A DNA stretch of 64,000 bases from Leptolyngbya sp. Heron Island J (GCF_000482245.1 NZ_AWNH01000036.1:62001-126000), one strand, 5' to 3'; numbered from the stretch's first letter, positions 16,085-25,758 are shown. Made by a program: numbers and translations. The notes: a model not told the origin generated them from the letters alone.

Positions 16085-17533
16085 ATGACCCTAGACCATG
16101 AAACTTTTAATATCATCTGGATTGCCCTGCCCTTATTTGTAGGATTCAGCATCTATCTGCTGCCCAAATTAGATCGCGCTCTGGCCATCATAGTTTCATT
16201 GATTTCGTTGGGCTATGGGCTATGGCACGTGCTTAATCCAGCACCCATGGCGTTACAACTGCTGGATAGCTTTGGCGTCAGCTTGCTCATCGATGGTCTG
16301 AGCGGCTTTTTTATTTTGACCAATGCCGTCGTCACCCTAGCGGTTCTTCTCTATTGTTGGCACAGCGAAAAAGGCGCTTTCTTCTATACCCAAGCTATTA
16401 TTCTCCATGGCAGCGTCAACGCCGTCTTTGTGAGCGCAGATTTGATCAGCGTCTATGTGGCCCTAGAAGTTATTAGTATTGCTGCCTTTTTGCTTATTGC
16501 CTACCCTCGCACTGATCGTTCCATTTGGGTAGGGCTGCGTTATTTATTTGTGAGTAATACAGCCATGCTGTTTTACTTGCTTGGAGCAGTACTGGTCTAT
16601 CAAACTAGTCATTCGTTTAGCTTTATCGGGTTATCAAAAGCGCCAATAGAAGCCGTTGCCCTCATTTTTGTTGGCCTTTTGACCAAAGGCGGCATCTTTG
16701 TTTCAGGACTGTGGCTACCGCTGACCCACTCCGAATCGGAAGCACCCATATCTGCTTTGCTGTCAGGGGTTGTGGTCAAAACCGGTGTTTTTCCCCTCGT
16801 CCGGTTTGCATTGATGATGCCTGAAATTGACACACTCGTTCGCTTCTTTGGGGTGGCAACTGCGCTTTTGGGGGTCAGCTACGCTGTATTTTCTAAAGAT
16901 ACTAAGCGTATCCTCGCTTTTCACACGGTTTCTCAACTCGGGTTTATCCTGGCGGCACCGGCGGTAGGTGGCTTTTATGCCCTCACCCATGGTCTGGTGA
17001 AATCGGCTCTTTTTCTAATTTCAGGCAAGTTGCCTAGTCGCGATATCAAAGTGCTGAAGAAAAATCCTATACCGACATCTATATGGGTTGCACTGGCGAT
17101 CGCAAGTTTTTCGATCTCAGGTTTTCCATTGTTAGCAGGGTTTGGCGCTAAAGTACTCACCTCAAAAAATCTAGTTCCCTGGCAAGTCATCGGTATGAAC
17201 ATTGCCGCGTTAGGCACCGCAATTTCATTTGCCAAGTTTATTTTTCTGCCCCATGGGCATAAGCCTACTACAGACACTTTCAAGCCAGGCTTTTGGCTAG
17301 CTTTAGTGGTATTACTGGGCGGATTAGTGCTGGCAAATGGTCTTTACTATGAGGCCTATAGCTTGAGCAATGTGGTTAAACCCCTTGCTACCATTGCCGC
17401 CGGTTGGTTAGCGTATCTTCTGATTTTCCAAAAAATCTCAATCAAATTACCGCGTGTGGCCGAACAGTTCGACCACCTGATTGGTACCATGAGCCTGATG
17501 TTAACCTTCCTGTTTTGGATGGTGCTTGCGTAA
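16085..17533 (+). CDS. NdhD/MrpD-like proton-conducting antiporter subunit
   Basis: A 482-residue, very hydrophobic protein with about 14 predicted membrane helices, of the family that includes NDH-1 subunit D and Mrp antiporter subunit D. Seen: the conserved Glu in VYVALEVISIAAF, Lys in FVGLLTKGGIFVSGLW, the PLTHSESEAPISALLSG segment (usually AHxxAPxxxSALLSG) and the second Lys in VVVKTGVFPLVR. These residues line the proton path. It is stand-alone: no other ndh or mrp gene is adjacent, so it probably joins a complex encoded elsewhere or works as a solitary antiporter. In cyanobacteria, variant NdhD proteins are linked either to CO2 uptake or to Na+/H+ exchange; the sequence resembles the Mrp side more, but this is not certain. 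Confidence 0.75.
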   Translation: MTLDHETFNIIWIALPLFVGFSIYLLPKLDRALAIIVSLISLGYGLWHVLNPAPMALQLLDSFGVSLLIDGLSGFFILTNAVVTLAVLLYCWHSEKGAFFYTQAIILHGSVNAVFVSADLISVYVALEVISIAAFLLIAYPRTDRSIWVGLRYLFVSNTAMLFYLLGAVLVYQTSHSFSFIGLSKAPIEAVALIFVGLLTKGGIFVSGLWLPLTHSESEAPISALLSGVVVKTGVFPLVRFALMMPEIDTLVRFFGVATALLGVSYAVFSKDTKRILAFHTVSQLGFILAAPAVGGFYALTHGLVKSALFLISGKLPSRDIKVLKKNPIPTSIWVALAIASFSISGFPLLAGFGAKVLTSKNLVPWQVIGMNIAALGTAISFAKFIFLPHGHKPTTDTFKPGFWLALVVLLGGLVLANGLYYEAYSLSNVVKPLATIAAGWLAYLLIFQKISIKLPRVAEQFDHLIGTMSLMLTFLFWMVLA

Positions 17534-17575
17534 ATTGGCTCACGAGGATAGAGGCTCAAGTCAGATGGTTATGAG

Positions 17576-18916
17576 CTATCGCATGGTGACAAACTCTTCT
17601 GCTGAGCTGGGATGAATGCCCACCGTGGCATCAAAGTCAGCCTTGGTCGCTCCCATTTTTACGGCAATGGCGACACCTTGAATAATCTCGGCAGCCGCAT
17701 CTCCTACCATATGTGCACCCAGAACTTTATCGGTTTGCACATGGACCACCAGCTTCATTAGGGTTTTCTCTTCCAGCTTGGGTAGGGTATAGTACATCGG
17801 TCTAAATCGGGAACGATACACCCGAATTCCTGCTTCGCCATACTTTTCGATGGCCTCAGTTTCGGTCATCCCTACCGTGGCGACCTCCGGTGTGGTAAAC
17901 ACGGCAGACGGCACATTTTCATGGCTCATCACTCGACGTTTACCGCCATAGTGAGTATCGGCAAAGACTCGTCCCTCATTGATAGCAACCGGTGTCAGAT
18001 TAATCCGGTCGGTGCAGTCTCCTACCGCATAGATGTTAGATTCTGCAGTTTGGCTATGGGCATCCACCACAATAGCGCCGTTCTTCACTTCAACCCGAGT
18101 GTTTTCTAATCCTAGATTCTCCAGTCGGGGGATGCGACCAAGGGCTGATAGCCCCACAACATCGGTCAATATCAGGTTGTTGTTTTCTAGGTTCACCTGC
18201 AGCCCTTCGTCAGTTTTTTCGAGGCTGATCAGGTTGTCATTGATGATGTGAATACCATGGCGCAGCATGGCATCTTGCACCTCGGTACGAATATCTTCAT
18301 CAAAGCCGCGCAAAATCTTATCGCGACGTATTATCTGAGTGACTTCTGTGCCCAATGCATTTAAGACACAGGCAAACTCACAGCCAATATAACCACCGCC
18401 AAAAATCACCATGCGTTTGGGCTGCTGGGCTAAATGAAAAATCTCATCGGAGGTGATTGCCAGTTCGATCCCTGGAATATCGGGGCGACTGGGCTTACCA
18501 CCCACTGCAATTAAAATTTTCTCGGCTGTTACGGTTTCGCCAGCGACTGCAATGGTGTGGTGATCAACAATTCGCGCATGGCCCTTGTACAGCGTCACCT
18601 CCGCATTGTCGATCATCCGCTGATAGATCGCGTTTAACCGGGTCACTTCATCATTGACGGCCTTGATCATGGTCGGCCAGTCAAATTTGCCAGGATCAAA
18701 GCTCCAGCCATAGCCTGCGGCCTCTTTGACATGGCTAGCAAAGTGAGAGGCATAAACCATCAGCTTTTTGGGCACGCACCCCCGATTAACACAGGTTCCA
18801 CCCAGGCGATCAAACTCTGCTACGGCAACCTTTGCACCATACTGGGCAGCGCGTCTAGCGGTGGCAATACCGCCAGAACCCGCACCAATTGCAAACAGGT
18901 CAAAATCGTAGGCCAT
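17576..18916 (-). CDS. gor: Glutathione reductase
   Basis: A 446-residue flavoenzyme that reduces glutathione disulfide with a nicotinamide cofactor. Seen: the FAD-binding start FAIGAGSGGIATARRAA, the redox-active disulfide GGTCVNRGCVPKKLM (about residues 39-53), the NAD(P)-binding GGGYIGCEFA near 172, FAD-contact VYAVGDCTDR near 294, and the C-terminal active-site His/Glu in HPSSAEEFVTM. The aldehyde dehydrogenase gene ends 20 bp upstream on the same strand, so the two are probably co-transcribed and both serve detoxification of oxidative damage products. The gene is convergent with the NdhD-like gene. Confidence 0.95.
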   Translation of the reverse strand: MAYDFDLFAIGAGSGGIATARRAAQYGAKVAVAEFDRLGGTCVNRGCVPKKLMVYASHFASHVKEAAGYGWSFDPGKFDWPTMIKAVNDEVTRLNAIYQRMIDNAEVTLYKGHARIVDHHTIAVAGETVTAEKILIAVGGKPSRPDIPGIELAITSDEIFHLAQQPKRMVIFGGGYIGCEFACVLNALGTEVTQIIRRDKILRGFDEDIRTEVQDAMLRHGIHIINDNLISLEKTDEGLQVNLENNNLILTDVVGLSALGRIPRLENLGLENTRVEVKNGAIVVDAHSQTAESNIYAVGDCTDRINLTPVAINEGRVFADTHYGGKRRVMSHENVPSAVFTTPEVATVGMTETEAIEKYGEAGIRVYRSRFRPMYYTLPKLEEKTLMKLVVHVQTDKVLGAHMVGDAAAEIIQGVAIAVKMGATKADFDATVGIHPSSAEEFVTMR

Positions 18917-18936
18917 ATCAAGGGTTTCCTTTGTAA

Positions 18937-20328
18937 TTACCGGGTAACAAGTTTTTTAATCTGAGCTAGCTTGGAGGGCTTATAGGGGGCATAGCGCCAG
19001 TCTAAATCGAACCAAAATGTCTTTTTAAGAACGCTCTTGTAGTGGGAAAAGGTATCGAATGTGGCTTTGCCGTGATAGCTACCCATACCGCTTTGCCCTA
19101 CCCCTCCAAAGGGTAAATCCGGGACACCAATGTGCAACACCGTATCGTTGAGACACACTCCCCCAGATGAGGTATCCGATAACACCCGCTGTTGTTTATC
19201 CTGATCTCGCGAAAAGAGATATAGGGCCAAAGGCTTGGGTCGGGCATTAATTTGAGCTAGAGCTTGGTCAAACTGGTCGTAGGTTAATACGGGCAGGATG
19301 GGGCCAAAGATCTCGTCCTGCATCACTGGAGAGTCCCAGGTCGCGTTGTCCAACACGGTGGGAGCAATGTAGCGACGGCTGGCATCGGTTGCGCCGCCAA
19401 TGAGAATCTTGCCGCTATTAAGCAAACCGGTTAACCGGTCAAACTGTCGCTGGTTGATAATGCGGCTGAAATCAGGGCTTTGCGAGGGATCATCACCAAA
19501 AAATTCGCGAATGGCAGCGGTGAGCTTTTCTAGAAAAGCCGCTTTGATGGTGCGATCCACCAGCAGATAATCCGGGGCGATACAAGTTTGTCCTGCATTG
19601 ATAAATTTGCCCCAAGCAATGCGTTTAGCGGCGTGGTCAAGGTTGACATCGGCGTCGACAATGCAGGGGCTTTTGCCGCCTAGTTCGAGGGTGACCGGGG
19701 TGAGGTGTTTGGCAGCGGCTGCCATAACGATGCGGCCAATGGCGGTGCCGCCGGTAAAAAAGATGTGATCAAATTTTTCGGCCAGTAGCTGCTGACTGAC
19801 GCTGGCGTCTCCTTGAAATAGGTTGATATAGCTGGGGTCAAAGGTGTTGGCAATCAGATCAGAAACAACCTTAGCCGTATGGGGGGCATGTTCTGACGGT
19901 TTGAGGATGGCACAGTTTCCGGCTGCGATCGCACCCACCAACGGTGAAACCATCAGCTGAAACGGATAGTTCCAGGGACCAATAATCAGCACTACTCCGA
20001 GGGGATCAGGCTGTATCCAGGCCGACGATGGAAAATTCTCCAGCGTAGACTTGACCCGTTTGGGTTTCATCCAAGTTTTTAGCTTTTTGAGCGCCAGGTT
20101 AATCTCAGAAAGAGTGGCAATTTCAAAATAGGCTTCAAACTCGGGGCGGCCTAGGTCGGCCTTAGCCGCCGCCACAATATCCGCCTGACGGTCAATAATC
20201 GCCTGCTTAAGCTTGGTCAGCTGAGCCAAACGAAACTCCAAGGGCTTAGTTTGCCCCGAAGCAAAGAACGTTCGCTGCTGTTCAAGGGCAGTCGGAATGG
20301 GAGCAGGTTTGGCCAGCTGAGCTGTCAT
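18937..20328 (-). CDS. Aldehyde dehydrogenase (class 3-like)
   Basis: An NAD(P)+-dependent aldehyde dehydrogenase of about 463 residues from ATG 20328; a longer TTG start at 20352 is possible but has no better ribosome-binding site. Seen: GPWNYPFQLMVSPLVGAIAA (substrate channel), LELGGKSPCIVD with the catalytic Glu, and NAGQTCIAPDYLL with the catalytic Cys, followed by EIFGPILPVL. The short C-terminus and sequence style match the class 3 (fatty aldehyde/AlkH-like) branch, which in cyanobacteria oxidises long-chain or apocarotenoid aldehydes. It lies immediately upstream of gor on the same strand, forming a likely two-gene oxidative-stress unit. Confidence 0.93.
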   Translation of the reverse strand: MTAQLAKPAPIPTALEQQRTFFASGQTKPLEFRLAQLTKLKQAIIDRQADIVAAAKADLGRPEFEAYFEIATLSEINLALKKLKTWMKPKRVKSTLENFPSSAWIQPDPLGVVLIIGPWNYPFQLMVSPLVGAIAAGNCAILKPSEHAPHTAKVVSDLIANTFDPSYINLFQGDASVSQQLLAEKFDHIFFTGGTAIGRIVMAAAAKHLTPVTLELGGKSPCIVDADVNLDHAAKRIAWGKFINAGQTCIAPDYLLVDRTIKAAFLEKLTAAIREFFGDDPSQSPDFSRIINQRQFDRLTGLLNSGKILIGGATDASRRYIAPTVLDNATWDSPVMQDEIFGPILPVLTYDQFDQALAQINARPKPLALYLFSRDQDKQQRVLSDTSSGGVCLNDTVLHIGVPDLPFGGVGQSGMGSYHGKATFDTFSHYKSVLKKTFWFDLDWRYAPYKPSKLAQIKKLVTR

Positions 20329-20465
20329 GGAGCGCCAGGGTAAATTGAACAAGGGTTACACCATCTATGATGTCGCGAACTTACCTATCTGACCAGCCTC
20401 TGTTACGCATGTTTTCTGTCAGGCTGAAAGAATAACCACTCCCCACTTTCCCAGGAGACTGCCAC

Positions 20466-21869
20466 TTGACCCCATCTCCCATGTTTCAAACCACACGTCG
20501 GCGTCTGGCCCTGTGGTACACAACCGTGACCGCTATTCTGCTGCTGATTTTTGCCAGCGGCGTCTACTTCTACGTACGGAATACATTAGTAGAACGTGTA
20601 GATGACACCTTAAACCACGTGGTGGAGGTAGTGCAGCGTTCCTTAGTGATTGAAGCAGCGGCCCCTTCAACCGGGCGTGTTTTAACCGCTGCAGGGGTCA
20701 AGGGTCGGCCGCCCCTACAGGTGAATGTGGAAGATAGCTTTCGCGATAATGCCCAGACCCTGGAAGATGACCACATCGATATCGAGTGGTTTGACCCCAG
20801 CGGTCGGCTACAGTGGAGCACCCTGTCTGTTCCGAGTAATCTGCCGCTGCAGGTCAACGCGGCGGGGGAAACGGTCCATCTCAGACATGGGGCAAACTAT
20901 CCCCAGGCGGGGCAAGAGAATCAGGATCAGGTGCTCCGACAAATTAGTCGCCGCATCCAGGTGAACAATCAGGTGTTGGGGTATCTACGGGTGAGTCATC
21001 CCTGGTTTGAAGTCAGCAAACCCAGTCGTCAGCTGGTGATCGACCTGAGTATTTGGTCCGGGTTGGTGATTGTGGTGACCGGCACCATTGGCTGGCTGCT
21101 GTCGGGACTGGCCATGGCTCCGGTCCGTCAGTCCTATCAGCAGCTGAAGCAATTTACTGCCGATGCGTCCCACGAACTGCGTAACCCCATTGCGGTGATT
21201 CAAACCAATGTGCAGGTGGCCCTGGCTGATCCAGACGCAGATTTTCAGCACAGTCAGCTGCAGGTGGTAGAGCGGCTGACGCGTCGTCTAGGGCGACTGG
21301 TGGATAATCTTTTATTTCTGGCGCGGCAGGATGGGGGACTGATTCCGATGCAGTGGGAAGAGCTGAATTTACAAAAACTGCTGTTGGAAGTGGTTGAAGA
21401 ACAGGAGTTGGTGGCCCAAAGTCAGGGGTTGACTCTGATGTATAACCCCGACCAGCTAGACGCTCAGACGCCTCTGCTCACGGGCGATCGCGACCAGCTC
21501 ATCCGTTTGTTTACTAACCTGATTAGCAATGCGATTCAATATACCCCTGCAGGCACCGTCACCATTACCTTAGACACTACTCACTGGCAGAATCAGAAAG
21601 CCTATCGGGTAGCAGTATGTGATACCGGGATCGGGATTGACAAGGAGCTACAGCCGCAGGTATTTGACCGGTTTTATCGAGTGGATAAAGCCCGCAGTCG
21701 TCGGGAGGGGACTGGATCAGGGTTAGGACTTGCGATCGCAAAAGCTATCATCACCAACCATCAAGGTCAGATTCAACTAGACAGTCAGCCAGGTAAAGGA
21801 ACAACCATAACCACAACTTTGCCCTGCAACATCAAACCACATTCAGCAATCCCAGGACCAACCGAATGA
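20466..21869 (+). CDS. Membrane sensor histidine kinase
   Basis: A 467-residue two-component sensor. I keep the TTG start at 20466 because AGGAG lies 8 nt upstream; the ATG at 20481 would be 23 nt away. Seen: transmembrane helix 1 (about residues 17-36), a periplasmic or lumenal domain of about 150 residues, transmembrane helix 2 (about 195-217), the phospho-acceptor segment DASHELRNPIAVIQTNVQVA, the N box LFTNLISNAIQYTPAG, and G boxes CDTGIGIDKE and GTGSGLGLAIAKAI. No response regulator is adjacent, so its partner is elsewhere. The linker lacks an obvious complete HAMP domain. The input signal is unknown. Confidence 0.88.
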   Translation: MTPSPMFQTTRRRLALWYTTVTAILLLIFASGVYFYVRNTLVERVDDTLNHVVEVVQRSLVIEAAAPSTGRVLTAAGVKGRPPLQVNVEDSFRDNAQTLEDDHIDIEWFDPSGRLQWSTLSVPSNLPLQVNAAGETVHLRHGANYPQAGQENQDQVLRQISRRIQVNNQVLGYLRVSHPWFEVSKPSRQLVIDLSIWSGLVIVVTGTIGWLLSGLAMAPVRQSYQQLKQFTADASHELRNPIAVIQTNVQVALADPDADFQHSQLQVVERLTRRLGRLVDNLLFLARQDGGLIPMQWEELNLQKLLLEVVEEQELVAQSQGLTLMYNPDQLDAQTPLLTGDRDQLIRLFTNLISNAIQYTPAGTVTITLDTTHWQNQKAYRVAVCDTGIGIDKELQPQVFDRFYRVDKARSRREGTGSGLGLAIAKAIITNHQGQIQLDSQPGKGTTITTTLPCNIKPHSAIPGPTE

Positions 21870-21886
21870 GCCCGCAGGGGATGCAC

Positions 21887-22678
21887 CTACGGAGTTAAGC
21901 TAGCTAACTCGCCAGATGTACCGGGTTTAAATGTCTGTTCAACAACCGTGCCAGGTTTACCCATTGGTTTGGCAGTCCCCTGGTTATAGGCCAAAACTAC
22001 ACCGCCAGCATTGCCTGCCCGAATCGTCAAAGATTCTGTTGCGGTCCAGGAACGCTCAGTGCCCTCTTGCAAAATCCCCTCATAGGCTTCATCACCATCC
22101 GCCGTTACCCGCACCCAGGACTGCTGTACAAACTCAACCTCCACCACAATTGGGGCTTCAGGCTCTGGAGCGGTTTCAGTCTGTTCAACACTTTGGGGCG
22201 CTGATGGGGGTGCCCGTCTCGGCGCTAGCTGTTCAGCCGTCGCAGAATCAACAATCGGTTCAGCCGCATTTTGAGGAATGGCTCGTTGCATTAAGTACGA
22301 CAATCCACTCACCGAAATTGCAATTAGGGCAACATAGGCGGCATATAGGTGATAGGGACGTAGTTGCACGGCTTCGTGAGACCAGCTGTGCCCTGTTCTT
22401 TTAGGAGACGGAATGGCCACATATTGCTTCGATAGAGCATCACCATCTAGCCCTAATACATCACCGTAGCGCCTGATCAAACCGCGCACGTAAACAGGCT
22501 CGGGTAGCTCATTTGTCCGGGCTTCTTCCAAAGCCAAGAGCAGCTTGGAACGAACTAAAACTTTGCTAGCAACTTCGTCTAATGTCTGCCCATTGGCTAG
22601 GCGAGTATCGCGCAACATTGACCCTAAAGCCAGTAATTGCTCTTGCTGCTGATTACCCGTGTAGCCCTGCCGTTTCAT
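21887..22678 (-). CDS. RodZ-like protein (HTH-25, one TM helix, DUF4115)
   Basis: A 263-residue protein with the RodZ architecture: an N-terminal helix-turn-helix domain (LGSMLRDTRLANGQTLDEVA then YVRGLIRRYGDVLGLD, about residues 17-80), one transmembrane helix (about residues 111-130, YAAYVALIAISVSGLSYLM), a Pro/Ala/Glu-rich linker, and a C-terminal DUF4115-type beta domain (FVQQSWVRVTADGDEAYEG). RodZ links MreB filaments to the wall-elongation machinery, and the cyanobacterial members are assumed to act similarly. It ends 17 bp from the end of the convergent histidine kinase and follows the pseudouridine synthase by 70 bp on the same strand. Confidence 0.8.
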   Translation of the reverse strand: MKRQGYTGNQQQEQLLALGSMLRDTRLANGQTLDEVASKVLVRSKLLLALEEARTNELPEPVYVRGLIRRYGDVLGLDGDALSKQYVAIPSPKRTGHSWSHEAVQLRPYHLYAAYVALIAISVSGLSYLMQRAIPQNAAEPIVDSATAEQLAPRRAPPSAPQSVEQTETAPEPEAPIVVEVEFVQQSWVRVTADGDEAYEGILQEGTERSWTATESLTIRAGNAGGVVLAYNQGTAKPMGKPGTVVEQTFKPGTSGELASLTP

Positions 22679-22748
22679 AGGAAAAAATGTCTCTTAATAA
22701 TTTAAGCACACTGATGTGATCCAAGCATACGTTGCTGTCAACAGTGAA

Positions 22749-23510
22749 TCAGAGAAGCGCGAGGAGTTTTTTAATCTCCTCTGAGGTCAGTTGACGACAA
22801 TGTCCAGACGGTAAGTCCCCGAGTGCCATAAACCCGATGGCACTACGGTGCAAACTGATGACTGGGTGTCCCAATTTTTCAGCCACACGACGAATTTGAC
22901 GATTTCTACCCTCCCGCAGGACAATCTCCAGCAAAGCCGGAGGTTTGGGATGCAGCATTTTAACTTGAGCAGGGGCAGTCATTTTTCCTGCCAGGTTTAC
23001 ACCGCGTCGCCATTTTTCTAAACAGCTGTCGGTCGGAGAACCCTGCACCCTGACGCGATAGGTTTTGGCAATATGGTGACGGGGATGGGTCAAGGTCTGG
23101 GTGAGCTGTCCGTGGTTGGTTAACAGGAGGGCTCCGGTGGAATCTGTATCTAAACGACCCACAGGATGCAAACGAATATCTCCCTGGCGCAGCTCCTGGG
23201 GTAGTAAGTCAATCACAGTTTCTCGCCCTTGGGGATCATCACAGGTGGACACGACACCTCGGGGCTTATTGAGCAGAATATAGTGATTCTCTGGACGATT
23301 CTCTGGGTTGATTGGTCGACCATCAATCCGAATATCATCTATGGCTGGGTTGGCTCGCTGCCCAATATGGGCCTTCACACCATTGACCGTAATATGTCCG
23401 GTGGAAATGAGCTGTTCTGACTGACGACGTGAGGCCACACCCCACTGTGACAGCAGCTTCTGCAATTTTTCATCGGAGGACGATGGTTGGGACAATGGCG
23501 GCTTGGTCAA
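22749..23510 (-). CDS. RsuA/RluB-family pseudouridine synthase
   Basis: A 253-residue RNA pseudouridine synthase. The N-terminal S4 RNA-binding domain (KLLSQWGVASRRQSEQLIS) is followed by the catalytic domain with LNKPRGVVSTCDDPQGRETV, the catalytic-Asp motif HPVGRLDTDSTGALLLTNHG, and REGRNRQIRRVAEKLGHPV. Enzymes of this group modify single uridines in 16S or 23S rRNA, and RluB/RsuA subtypes are hard to separate by eye. The frame appears to begin with TTG at 23510, since no ATG lies close; the exact start is uncertain. It is upstream of the RodZ-like gene on the same strand. Confidence 0.9.
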   Translation of the reverse strand: MTKPPLSQPSSSDEKLQKLLSQWGVASRRQSEQLISTGHITVNGVKAHIGQRANPAIDDIRIDGRPINPENRPENHYILLNKPRGVVSTCDDPQGRETVIDLLPQELRQGDIRLHPVGRLDTDSTGALLLTNHGQLTQTLTHPRHHIAKTYRVRVQGSPTDSCLEKWRRGVNLAGKMTAPAQVKMLHPKPPALLEIVLREGRNRQIRRVAEKLGHPVISLHRSAIGFMALGDLPSGHCRQLTSEEIKKLLALL

Positions 23511-23649
23511 AACTCAGCAAATTTACAGATGTAGCGGCTTGTGAACGAACCTTGAGTGCATGGTACAGCACTTTAACTATGCGTGTTAAGACTGTGTCGG
23601 CTCAAGGATGTTCCTAGTGTAGCTCAGTGATTCTACGTAGTTATGGCTG

Positions 23650-24942
23650 TCAGGCCGATACGGTGTATGCGGGATCGGCTCCAGGGGGAGATTGGGGCAG
23701 CCAGACCTGTAACCAGGCTCCCCCTGTGTCAGGATGATTTTGGGCTTGCACCGTACCCTGATGAAATTCAACAATTTTTTGGACAATGGATAGGCCCAGA
23801 CCGGTACCTTTTGCGATCGCATCATCCCCCGAGCGAGTCCGCGATATATCGGACCGATAAAAGCGATCAAATATATAAGGAAGGTCTTTTTCAAGAAAGC
23901 CGGGGCCACAGTCAAACACATCTAACAGCATGCCGGGGATCTCTCCTCGATCACAGGCTTGCAGATGCACATGGACGCGCTGGCCCGCAGGGCTATATTT
24001 CAAAGCGTTATCCAACAGATTTAGTAGCATGCGATAGACAAGACCGCTACTCACCGATGCGATCGCCTGTGCCGGACCTTGATACTCAAACTGTTTGTCC
24101 TGGAGCTTAGCCTGGGGTTCTAAACTCTGCCATGCCTGATAAAGCAGTTTAACCAGATCAGTTTCTTCTAGATGCTTCTGCTGACGCTGCTCTAAATGAC
24201 TCAGACTCAGCATGTCATCCACCAAAGCACTCAAGCGATTCACTTCCCGCAGCAATCGATCGGCCCAGCTCACTAACCCAGGATCAATTCGATTACGCAG
24301 AGTTTCACCCACTAAGCGAATTGACGTGAGCGGTGTTTTCAGTTCATGGGCAACATCCGACGTCCAACGATCCCGCTGTTGGGCCAACATGACTGCTTCT
24401 TGCCGATTCTCCAAAAACACCCCCACCTGGCCAAGGCTCAAAGGAATGCCATAGCCGCTCAGCGGATAGACCGGTCCTTCCAGCACATTAGCTGGGTCCG
24501 GGGAAATAGACCTGAGCGTCCATTCTTGTTTGCATTCAGTCTGACTTTCACGGGTTTGCTCAATCAGATGATCCAACTCATAGGAGCGAGCAATGGCCAA
24601 CAGCAGCTTAGGCGCAGCCGCATAGTCAGCTGGTTCAATCCCCAAAAGCTGTCTGGCTTTGGCATTACACCAGAGCAAACGATTTTCCTGATCGATTTTC
24701 AAATACCCCAATGGAGAACATTGCAGTACGCGATTAAACTCGTCAATCTCCGTCTGTAAGTCTCTCACAGTGGTGCTCTGACTAGCCATGGCACTGGCAA
24801 TCTGGGCTTCATAGGAAAACGACTGAGCCTCAGGTTGAATATGAATGCGTTCGAACAGAGCCTTGCGCCTTGCACCAGAGCGGAGATGGGTAATCAAAAG
24901 ACACAATAACCCGATCGATAAACCTGCTAAAAAATAGAGCAC
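23650..24942 (-). CDS. PhoR/SphS-like sensor histidine kinase
   Basis: A 430-residue sensor kinase. Seen: one N-terminal hydrophobic helix (about residues 1-20, no periplasmic domain), a PAS domain (about 60-180, with LQCSPLGYLKIDQENRLLWC), the phospho-acceptor segment TSDVAHELKTPLTSIRLVGE, and the ATP-binding boxes LLNLLDNALKYSPAGQ, FDCGPGFLEKDL and KGTGLGLSIVQKIVEFH. Architecture and length match SphS, the cyanobacterial phosphate-starvation sensor, which lacks a periplasmic domain and senses through PhoU and the Pst transporter. The cognate sphR is not adjacent, so the specific assignment is tentative while the kinase call is secure. Confidence 0.85.
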   Translation of the reverse strand: MLYFLAGLSIGLLCLLITHLRSGARRKALFERIHIQPEAQSFSYEAQIASAMASQSTTVRDLQTEIDEFNRVLQCSPLGYLKIDQENRLLWCNAKARQLLGIEPADYAAAPKLLLAIARSYELDHLIEQTRESQTECKQEWTLRSISPDPANVLEGPVYPLSGYGIPLSLGQVGVFLENRQEAVMLAQQRDRWTSDVAHELKTPLTSIRLVGETLRNRIDPGLVSWADRLLREVNRLSALVDDMLSLSHLEQRQQKHLEETDLVKLLYQAWQSLEPQAKLQDKQFEYQGPAQAIASVSSGLVYRMLLNLLDNALKYSPAGQRVHVHLQACDRGEIPGMLLDVFDCGPGFLEKDLPYIFDRFYRSDISRTRSGDDAIAKGTGLGLSIVQKIVEFHQGTVQAQNHPDTGGAWLQVWLPQSPPGADPAYTVSA

Positions 24943-25067
24943 GGCAAACCAGAATCATTGTTCCCAGCATCATACCCCAGGGGCATTAGCAAAGAGAGCC
25001 TGTAGGTTAATGAGGAGCTAACGGGTCTCACTAACCTTTCAGCTGTTGCGGGAAGCAGAATGCCGAA

Positions 25068-25099
25068 TAAAAAAGGGCCCTTCAATCTAGAAGGAACCC
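25068..25099 (-). terminator. Rho-independent terminator after the DUF4278 gene
   Basis: Read on the - strand, GGGTTCCTTC and GAAGGGCCC pair around TAGATT and are followed by a run of six T. It lies about 70 bp beyond the stop of the DUF4278 gene, in the expected place. Confidence 0.7.
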
Positions 25100-25168
25100 A
25101 ATAACATAAAAGCAAATAACTGACCAGTCTAGCTGATCTATACGCACCCTCGTAACGAAAGGGAAACG

Positions 25169-25339
25169 CTAACGGACCTGAGCACCGCGGTACTTAAGAC
25201 CATGGACATGGCCACTGGCATGACCCACAGCATTCTTCACACGATAAGATGCGCCACGATAACGAACAACTTCACCATCTGCGACAGCGACGTTGCGCTC
25301 AGGAACAGTGTATTTAACTCCACGGTAAGACAGTTGCAT
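25169..25339 (-). CDS. DUF4278 small protein
   Basis: A 56-residue protein of the cyanobacterial DUF4278 family. I take the ATG at 25339 (MQLSYRGVKYTVPE) because an AAGGAGG Shine-Dalgarno sequence lies immediately upstream; a longer form from 25363 would begin inside that region. The family hallmark is short repeats of the form Y-R-G-x-x-Y: here LSYRGVKYTV, VRYRGASYRV and LKYRGAQVR, consistent with small beta-hairpin units. Function is unknown; related proteins are often strongly expressed or stress-responsive. It has its own sigma70-type promoter about 160 bp upstream and a terminator downstream, so it is monocistronic. Confidence 0.85.
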   Translation of the reverse strand: MQLSYRGVKYTVPERNVAVADGEVVRYRGASYRVKNAVGHASGHVHGLKYRGAQVR

Positions 25340-25506
25340 GGACTTCGCCTCCTTAATAATCAACGAACGTAGAGAGTTAAGATGAGGCGCGTTCCTTCGG
25401 TCAAATAGCTAAACTATTTTTCCCTACTTCCGTTCCTTGCAGGACTAACAGCAACCGGTAGATGCAATCAATCCGAAGAGGAATGAACGTTTCTTTTCTG
25501 TATTCA

Positions 25507-25536
25507 AATATACAGAACGTCAGGTCGTGTTGTCAA
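25507..25536 (-). promoter_or_regulatory. Sigma70-type promoter for the DUF4278 gene
   Basis: On the - strand TTGACA (25531-25536) is followed after 18 bp by TATATT (25507-25512). The match to the consensus is very good. The leader to the ATG at 25339 would be about 160 nt, long enough to hold regulatory structure. Confidence 0.75.
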
Positions 25537-25758
25537 CTTTTTTTTGTTTTCTGCCAGATGCTTACGTGTATTAACTGAGGCTCGTGTAGAAAAACCCTTG
25601 CTGGTTAAAGGGGTAAGGAAATTACGCTACAGACTTTCGCCTAATCAACTGATGGGGCGAGAAGATGCGGGAGGTGTGATGGATCGGCATCCGCCGCCGC
25701 GATCTCGTTATTGAAAAAACGTCATACATAAGACTGGCTTATGAAACAGGTCTGCAAA

